Below are positions 6,877 to 11,143 of a stretch of 11,143 bases of DNA, piece by piece; the stretch's first letter is position 1, and each line of letters starts with the position of its first letter. The position numbers were made by a program, and so were the translations under genes. The notes under the pieces were generated by a model, which saw only the letters and a program-made list of their open reading frames with translations, did no database searches and was not told the DNA's origin. This DNA comes from Phycisphaerae bacterium. GTDB lineage: Bacteria; Planctomycetota; Phycisphaerae; UBA1845; UTPLA1. The stretch covers positions 1 to 11,143 of the forward strand of contig JAJDEC010000426.1 of NCBI GenBank assembly GCA_029259995.1, given 5' to 3'.

Positions 6877-8040
6877 ATGACCCGCCATTCTCTGCCCCTC
6901 CTGATGGTCCTTTTCGTCGCGTCGTGCTGCGAACAAAACTCCGTGCCCTGTACTTTGCCGCATCAGCTTGCAACCGCGGCATCGATCGATGCTCTCCCGG
7001 ACGAATCGCCGCGCGGCGTCGAACCCAACTCACCCGTCACCTCATCGACGATCGTCGGCTCGATGGCCTTTGTGCCTTCGACGCAGAAACTTGATGTTCC
7101 AACCAGTGCTCAGACGAACGCCACGTCGCGCGTCATGATCGTCAGCTTCGATGGGCTTCGCCCCGACGCGATCAGCGAAGCATCGGCGCCAACATTGTGG
7201 AGCCTGATCGAAAGCGGAAGCTATCAACCGGCCGCGCTCGCTGAAATACCTGCCGTCACGCTTCCGAATCATTCCTCGATGCTGACAGGGCTTGCGATCC
7301 TCTCGCACGGTGTCTTCATCAATGTCACGGCGCCGGGGCGAATCGAACATCCCACTGTTTTCGACGTGTCGCGCGAACACAGTGTTTCGAGCGGTTTCTT
7401 CGTCAACAAGGGGAAACTCGGCTATCTGTGTGCCGACGGCGATGCCGACTTTCGCCGTATCAAAGGTGACGTCGACGTGATTGCCGATGAATGCGCCGTC
7501 GCCATTCGAGACAACGATCTCCGATTGGTATTCCTGCACTTTGGCGAACCCGACGGTGCAGGCCATGCGCATGGCTGGCTGAGCGATCCTTACATGGCGC
7601 AAGTCACACGGGCCGATGCGGCGCTGCGCCGAATACTCGATGTGATGGATGATCGTGGAATTCGCGAAGAGACGCTGCTGATCATTACGGCGGATCACGG
7701 CGGTCACGACAAGACGCACGGATTTCCGATACCCGACGATCAACACGTGCCGTTCATTCTGAACGGGCCGGGCATTGCTGAAGGTCGCCGACTGACAACG
7801 GAAATACATCCCATGGATGTGGCGGCGATCGCGCTCGCGTATCTCGAATTGCCGATGACGATCGCGCGCGACGGACGCGTCATCGTCGAGGCCCAGATCG
7901 ACTTCTCGCCGACTGTCGACGACATAGACGAGCCGGCGCTCCTTTTCACTTCGATCTGCGGCCCCATGCCATGGTTCTTCATGACGGCGACACTCGTCGG
8001 CACACTCGGTCTTCGGCGGAAATTCGTCGTTCGACGTTGA
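6877..8040 (+). CDS. Nucleotide pyrophosphatase/phosphodiesterase-type lipoprotein (alkaline phosphatase superfamily)
   Basis: This 387-residue exported enzyme starts with a short signal sequence ending in a lipobox (V-A-S-Cys17). A low-complexity linker of about 65 residues follows, then the catalytic domain. Metal and catalytic motifs match the type I phosphodiesterase/NPP branch: FDG with Asp92, VTLPNHSSMLTG with nucleophile Thr128 and Asn131, GEPDGAGHAHG with Asp226 and His230, and TADHGGH with Asp273, His274 and His277. His290 may be a further ligand. Likely substrates are phosphodiester or pyrophosphate bonds of nucleotides or similar molecules outside the cytoplasm. Unusually, the C-terminus is a hydrophobic segment (about 361-379) ending in RRKFVVRR, which looks like a second membrane anchor or a sorting tail. 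The ATG at 6877 is chosen because it gives the signal peptide directly. The gene converges on pdxA with only 5 bases between stops. Confidence 0.87.
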   Translation: MTRHSLPLLMVLFVASCCEQNSVPCTLPHQLATAASIDALPDESPRGVEPNSPVTSSTIVGSMAFVPSTQKLDVPTSAQTNATSRVMIVSFDGLRPDAISEASAPTLWSLIESGSYQPAALAEIPAVTLPNHSSMLTGLAILSHGVFINVTAPGRIEHPTVFDVSREHSVSSGFFVNKGKLGYLCADGDADFRRIKGDVDVIADECAVAIRDNDLRLVFLHFGEPDGAGHAHGWLSDPYMAQVTRADAALRRILDVMDDRGIREETLLIITADHGGHDKTHGFPIPDDQHVPFILNGPGIAEGRRLTTEIHPMDVAAIALAYLELPMTIARDGRVIVEAQIDFSPTVDDIDEPALLFTSICGPMPWFFMTATLVGTLGLRRKFVVRR

Positions 8041-8045
8041 GGGGA

Positions 8046-9131
8046 TCAGGGATTCGCGTCATCGGAGACTTCCGACGACCTGGCCTCTTCGGCATCTCGC
8101 GCTCGCTTCACGTTACGCTGATTCGCCAGTTCGATTGCCATGCGGACGGCCGCCTTCATCGAGCCCGGCTCCGCCCGATTGCGATCCACGATGTCGAACG
8201 CCGTGCCGTGATCCACGCTGGTTCGAATGATGGGCAGCCCGAGCGTGATGTTGACGGCCTCATCAAACGCAAGCAGTTTGACGGGAATCAACGCCTGATC
8301 GTGATACATCGCGACGACGCCGTCGAATTCCCCGTGCGCCGCACGTCGAAACAATGTATCCGCGGGATACGGCCCCGATGCTTCAATGCCGTGGTTGCGC
8401 GCCATGTCGATCGCGGGCTGGATGATTCGGGCTTCCTCGTCGCCGAACCGACCATTCTCGCCGGCATGCGGATTCAGCCCCGCCACAGCGATGCGCGGTC
8501 TGACAAAACCGAACCACTCAGTCAACGCCTGATGAAGCAGATCAATCGGCTGAAAAACGCGACCGATCGTGAAGTGATTGCGCAAGTCGAACAGCGCCTC
8601 GTGCGTGCTCGCAAGGGCCACACGCAGGGGCCCGCCGACGAACATCATCGTGACGCGCCGCGAATGAAACTTTTTGGCAAGCAGCTCCGTGTGCCCCGGG
8701 ACCTTGTCATAACCCGCAAGCTTCCACGACGTCTTGTTGATCGGCCCCGTCACGATCGCATCGATCATGTCGTAACGCGCGTCGCGCATCGCATCCTCAA
8801 GAAAGGCCATGCTCGCGCGGCCGCCTTCCTGCGTCGCCTGGGGGGGGCCGCGACGATGCATCGCGAATTCATCGAAATCAAGTACTCGGACATTCGGCGT
8901 TATTTTTCGGTTTGCAAGACCACGCGGCGACACTTCCCAGTAGGTTTGCAGCTCTGCCAGATCTGCGGCGGCTTCGATCTGCTCGGCGAGACCGTAAACG
9001 ACGAAATTCGCGCGCTCGCGAAGCGAATGATCGGCGAGTGCCTTGACGATCACTTCGGCGCCGATCCCGTATGGATCGCCCATCGTGATGCCGATCGTCG
9101 GCAGCCGTTCCTGTTGTTGCTCGTCAGCCAT
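8046..9131 (-). CDS. pdxA: 4-hydroxythreonine-4-phosphate dehydrogenase (PdxA)
   Basis: This 361-residue enzyme of vitamin B6 (pyridoxal phosphate) synthesis by the DXP-dependent route oxidises 4-phosphohydroxy-threonine with NAD(P). Family motifs run the whole length: GITMGDPYGIGAEV (14-27), TGPINK (128-133), GHTE (146-149) and GLNPHAGENG (218-227). YHDQ (276-279) and TSVDHGTAFDI (304-314) complete the set. The three metal-binding histidines fall at His177, His222 and His277, each exactly 11 higher than His166, His211 and His266 of E. coli PdxA, and His147 matches its substrate-binding His136. The usual Pro in GIGPE is Ala here. The last 20 residues are charged and unlike the family core. 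The ATG at 9131 has only a weak ribosome-binding site. A TAAAAT sequence about 55 bases upstream could be a -10 element, without a convincing -35. Confidence 0.97.
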   Translation of the reverse strand: MADEQQQERLPTIGITMGDPYGIGAEVIVKALADHSLRERANFVVYGLAEQIEAAADLAELQTYWEVSPRGLANRKITPNVRVLDFDEFAMHRRGPPQATQEGGRASMAFLEDAMRDARYDMIDAIVTGPINKTSWKLAGYDKVPGHTELLAKKFHSRRVTMMFVGGPLRVALASTHEALFDLRNHFTIGRVFQPIDLLHQALTEWFGFVRPRIAVAGLNPHAGENGRFGDEEARIIQPAIDMARNHGIEASGPYPADTLFRRAAHGEFDGVVAMYHDQALIPVKLLAFDEAVNITLGLPIIRTSVDHGTAFDIVDRNRAEPGSMKAAVRMAIELANQRNVKRARDAEEARSSEVSDDANP

Positions 9132-9245
9132 GGGTTCCGTTGAGTGAATGACGTCGATCGCGGCATTGCGAACGAAGCTGCCTTATTTTAGTTGGCGGCC
9201 CCGCATGACGCCACTTAGTAGGTAATGGGAATCGTTCATCGTGTG

Positions 9246-9286
9246 GAGCCGGCTAAAAGCCGGTTCGTTACAGGCAATAGGCCTGT
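9246..9286. repeat. Two adjacent short hairpins (REP-like) between ribE and pdxA
   Basis: The first hairpin (9246-9266) has arms GAGCCGGCT and AGCCGGTTC, nine pairs with one G-T, and an AAA loop. Three bases later the second (9270-9286) has arms ACAGGC and GCCTGT around AATAG. Both sit in the 187-base gap after the ribE stop. No T-run follows on the minus strand, so terminator function is unlikely. The style (short perfect stem, 3-5 base loop, side-by-side different stems) matches the larger array at 10207-10494. Confidence 0.6.
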
Positions 9287-9318
9287 TGCGGAATCAATGA
9301 TTCAATCTGCATTTCAAC

Positions 9319-9975
9319 TCAGGGCGTATCAAAACCGTGACGCGAGAGAAACGACCGATCGATGTTCGACGATCTGTCTCCCGCATTCATACCCTCGAGC
9401 AGATGGGCGATCGAACGCACCAGAATATCGGTCTCAACATTCACACGTGCGCCGACGGGTTTCGACCCGAGCGTCGTCATGTCCAGTGTTGTCGGAATCA
9501 ATGCGACGCTGAAACGTTGCGCTTCCACGGCTGCAATCGTGAGCGAAATTCCATCGATGGTGACGGAACCCTTCGGAACCATGTAACGCATCGATTCGGC
9601 GCCGGGCGCAAACCACCAGATTGATTCCTGTGCGGATTGTTCGATCGACGCGATGTCAGCAACGGCGTCGACGTGGCCCTGCACGAAATGTCCGTCGATG
9701 CGATCACCGACCACCATGCATTTCTGCAGATTGACGCGATCGCCTTGTTTGGCGCCGCCAAGCGTACTGCGACGAAGCGTTTCGGCGATCACATCGAACG
9801 TCGCGGTCGACGCATCGGCGCTCGTCATCGTCAGACACACGCCGTCAATGGCGACGCTCGCGCCTTCAATCAGGCCTGTCCAATATTCCGGCGCGTCGAT
9901 TGAGAGCGTGCGGCCACCGGCTGTCTCCGCCACGCGCTGCACGCATCCGATCTGATCAATGATTCCCGAAAACAA
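9319..9975 (-). CDS. ribE: Riboflavin synthase alpha chain
   Basis: This enzyme converts two 6,7-dimethyl-8-ribityllumazine molecules to riboflavin plus the pyrimidine precursor, and acts as a homotrimer. Two similar lumazine-binding barrels are visible. The first contains AIDGVCLTM (Cys47) and the second GSVTIDGISLTI. The linking segment GHFVQGHVD has His96 and His101, equivalent to His97 and His102 of the E. coli enzyme. I choose the TTG at 9975 (218 aa) because it makes the protein begin M-F-S-G-I-I, matching the strongly conserved M-F-T-G-I-I start, and AGGA lies seven bases upstream. An ATG at 10047 with GGAG seven bases upstream is also good by ribosome-binding rules. It would add 24 polar residues before this conserved start, so the longer 242-aa form cannot be excluded. 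No lumazine synthase or ribBA gene is in the window. Confidence 0.93.
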   Translation of the reverse strand: MFSGIIDQIGCVQRVAETAGGRTLSIDAPEYWTGLIEGASVAIDGVCLTMTSADASTATFDVIAETLRRSTLGGAKQGDRVNLQKCMVVGDRIDGHFVQGHVDAVADIASIEQSAQESIWWFAPGAESMRYMVPKGSVTIDGISLTIAAVEAQRFSVALIPTTLDMTTLGSKPVGARVNVETDILVRSIAHLLEGMNAGDRSSNIDRSFLSRHGFDTP

Positions 9976-10105
9976 TTTGCGATCCTGTCGACGTTGAGGC
10001 GTCTGCGACGAGGACGAATCGATACCGTCCGCAAACAAATGCCGCATGTGCGTTCTCCATGTTCGCGTCGATCCCGCGCCAGGCGGCGCCGACGCGATCG
10101 ATAGA

Positions 10106-10111
10106 ATTATA
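10106..10111 (-). promoter_or_regulatory. Perfect -10 element upstream of ribE
   Basis: The minus strand reads TATAAT here, an exact sigma70-type -10 hexamer in otherwise G+C-rich sequence. Transcription would begin near 10099, about 50 bases before the ATG at 10047 and about 125 before the TTG at 9975. The hexamer 17 bases further upstream (AAGTGC) is a poor -35, and a better TTGAAA sits at 21 bases spacing. There is room for only a short leader, too short for an FMN riboswitch. Confidence 0.35.
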
Positions 10112-10206
10112 GGCGAAGATGCGCGTCGGCACTTTCAAAGTGGATCGGGAACTCGTGGAGGCCCCTGGTGGCTTGAGTAAGAAGGCTCTTCACGGGTTTG
10201 CGCGGA

Positions 10207-10494
10207 GCGTTGACGACGCTTGTCGACGCGGCGGCTGCATTCCACCAAGTCCCGGCAGGGACGACGTGAAAATAGCCCAGCCTTTTCAAGGCTGGGAATG
10301 CGATGAGCGTTTTCCTGCGCATTGCCGTCCCGGAGGGACGGCGCGAGCCAGTCGCGTGGCATTCATTCCGTCCCTACGGGACGGAAATTGGTCATTGGAG
10401 CCGCGTGCCCCAGCGATAAATCGCTGGGCAATTCTCTATGGATCCCTCCGGGATCCTTCGCCTGGGTTATTCTCAATGGATCGTTCCGGGATCC
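10207..10494. repeat. Array of about eight mixed short hairpins (REP/BIME-like)
   Basis: The 587-base gap between the lipoprotein gene and ribE is mostly filled by small hairpins. In order they are 10207-10229 (8 bp, one G-T pair), 10249-10262 (GTCCC/GGGAC), 10276-10296 (CCCAGCCTT/AAGGCTGGG), 10324-10342 (GCCGTCCC/GGGACGGC), 10366-10386 (TTCCGTCCC/GGGACGGAA), 10409-10428 (CCCAGCGA/TCGCTGGG), 10440-10456 (GGATCCC/GGGATCC) and 10478-10494 (GGATC/GATCC, decayed). Loops are mostly 3-7 bases and centres lie 30-47 bases apart. Linkers also pair: AATGCG at 10297 with CGCATT at 10318, and CGCGA at 10342 with TCGCG at 10352. Three stem families recur: GTCCC, CCCAGC and GGATCC. Reading frames crossing the array are rich in Pro, Arg and Ser and resemble no protein. 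Apart from the -10 element near 10106, positions 10112-10206 show nothing I can name. Confidence 0.75.
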
Positions 10495-10499
10495 TTCGC
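10431..10499. repeat. Imperfect direct repeat of a hairpin unit, 31 bases, period 38
   Basis: Positions 10431-10461 and 10469-10499 match at 28 of 31 bases. Each copy carries one GGATCC-type hairpin at its centre. Two of the three differences fall in the left arm of the second hairpin and break its inner pairs, so the second copy is decaying. This is direct evidence that array units are duplicated. Confidence 0.8.
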
Positions 10500-10549
10500 G
10501 GCGCACAATCCAACTTCCAGAGCGTGATACGCCGTCGTCCTGCAAATCC

Positions 10550-10603
10550 GTGAAGAACAAAAGAAACACCCTGCCGCGAGTGAATCGCCGACGGCAGGGT
10601 GTT
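10550..10603 (-). terminator. Intrinsic terminator of the lipoprotein gene
   Basis: On the minus strand a 12-bp perfect stem (AACACCCTGCCG / CGGCAGGGTGTT, arms at 10592-10603 and 10565-10576) encloses a 15-base loop with its own possible 4-bp helix. It is followed at once by a T-rich tail (TTCTTTTGTTCTT). It begins 31 bases after the lipoprotein stop codon. This is the only textbook rho-independent terminator in the window. Confidence 0.88.
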
Positions 10604-10634
10604 GCAATTCGATAGACAAGTCAGTCCGATTCGA

Positions 10635-11126
10635 TCAGTTGGTGCCGCCGGTCGTTGTTGTGGTCGTGCCACCGAGACCACCGAGACCGCCAGTGCCGCC
10701 CGACGCGCCGAACAGTGCGTTGATGATCTGATCGAAGTCAAAATCATCCGCGTTGAATCCTTCGCCGTTGTTGAAGGCCGACGCCAGTTCGTCGAGCCCC
10801 ATCAGCGATTCCGGATTTGATTCCGCCATCTGCTGCAGCGCTTCGAAATCCTCAAGCGTGTTCAGCGAATTCGCCACGAAGAAGGCGGACAGGGCCGACG
10901 CCTGCGCATCCGTCAGCGGCTCGGCCGTGAAGCCGGGATTCGTCGATGCCAATACACCGACAACTGTCTCATTCAGAATCTTGATCTCGCCGGATGTGAG
11001 TGACGCGATCTGGCCGCCGGCCACTTTCGCACCTGCACTGAGAATCGTGTCGCCGAAGCAGCCTGTCAGGCCCAGGCCCAACGCCATCGTCGCCAGCGCG
11101 CAGAATCTTCCCTTTTGCGTCTTCAT
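10635..11126 (-). CDS. Small lipoprotein of unknown function with Gly/Thr-rich tail
   Basis: This 163-residue protein has a classic lipoprotein signal: basic MKTQKGR, a hydrophobic stretch, then lipobox L-T-G-Cys23. The acylated Cys is followed by Phe, so outer-membrane sorting is more likely than inner-membrane retention if Lol rules apply. Residues 30-130 are mostly helical in composition, acidic and rich in Ala, Leu, Glu and Asn. They include ADDFDFDQIINALFG at about 125-139. The tail (about 140-163) is Gly-rich (GGLGGLGG) followed by a run of six Thr. I do not recognise a domain. The start is certain: ATG at 11126 with GGGAGG eight bases upstream, the best ribosome-binding site in the window. 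The gene ends in a strong intrinsic terminator and seems to be a single-gene unit. Its promoter lies beyond the right edge. Confidence 0.85.
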   Translation of the reverse strand: MKTQKGRFCALATMALGLGLTGCFGDTILSAGAKVAGGQIASLTSGEIKILNETVVGVLASTNPGFTAEPLTDAQASALSAFFVANSLNTLEDFEALQQMAESNPESLMGLDELASAFNNGEGFNADDFDFDQIINALFGASGGTGGLGGLGGTTTTTTGGTN

Positions 11127-11143
11127 CGCTTTCGCCTCCCGGG

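Noticed and set aside
7971..9143. 390-residue plus-strand open frame
   Set aside because: It covers pdxA in antisense. pdxA has every family motif, while this frame has an Arg/His-rich composition and no recognisable domain.
9976..10105. FMN riboswitch upstream of ribE
   Set aside because: The space between the likely promoter and the gene is short and I cannot find the conserved multi-helix junction sequences.
10207..10494. CRISPR array
   Set aside because: Repeats are not identical, spacing is irregular, each unit is itself a hairpin, and there are no cas genes.
10119..10615. Plus-strand frames of 97-144 residues with repeated SLRDG/VPTGR-like words
   Set aside because: They read across the hairpin array. 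The repeated words come from the palindromes, not from a protein family.

Overview
The window is one continuous stretch of chromosome from a Gram-negative bacterium with fairly high G+C. It holds twelve protein genes and one tRNA, packed closely on both strands. LPS genes (kdsC beside an lptC-like gene), several lipoproteins, many non-ATG starts and an intergenic array of mixed short hairpins suggest a Planctomycetota-type organism, perhaps near Phycisphaerae. That placement is an inference from style and not from a marker gene. Nearly everything is core metabolism or housekeeping. I see no phage, transposase, toxin-antitoxin, CRISPR or defence genes.

Layout. Positions 1-1037 (minus) carry kdsC followed by an lptC-like gene that runs off the left edge. 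This is a KDO/LPS-export pair ordered as in many proteobacteria. Positions 1244-2410 (minus) encode a PLP transsulfuration enzyme, best read as cystathionine beta-lyase. Divergent from it, 2550-3134 (plus) encodes a stand-alone glutamine amidotransferase for anthranilate or aminodeoxychorismate synthesis. A single-domain rhodanese (3190-3570, minus) and a stand-alone degenerate receiver-domain protein (3695-4054, plus) follow. Next comes tRNA-His(GTG) (minus), with a plausible promoter and an unusual hairpin in its 5' leader.

Positions 4494-8040 (plus) carry three genes in one direction: a membrane diguanylate cyclase with a periplasmic sensor, HAMP and GGDEF domain, an inositol-monophosphatase-family enzyme, and a nucleotide-pyrophosphatase-like lipoprotein. 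The gaps are 51 and 82 bases, so they may be co-transcribed. They converge on the minus-strand group pdxA (8046-9131), ribE (9319-9975) and a small lipoprotein (10635-11126) with a clear intrinsic terminator.

The least explained DNA is intergenic. A 290-base region at 10207-10494 contains about eight different short perfect or near-perfect hairpins, roughly one every 40 bases. They fall into three recurring stem families. A smaller two-hairpin relative lies at 9246-9286, on the other side of ribE. These look like REP/BIME-type palindromic repeats and are the best candidate here for something under-described. I do not see a convincing new multi-gene system.
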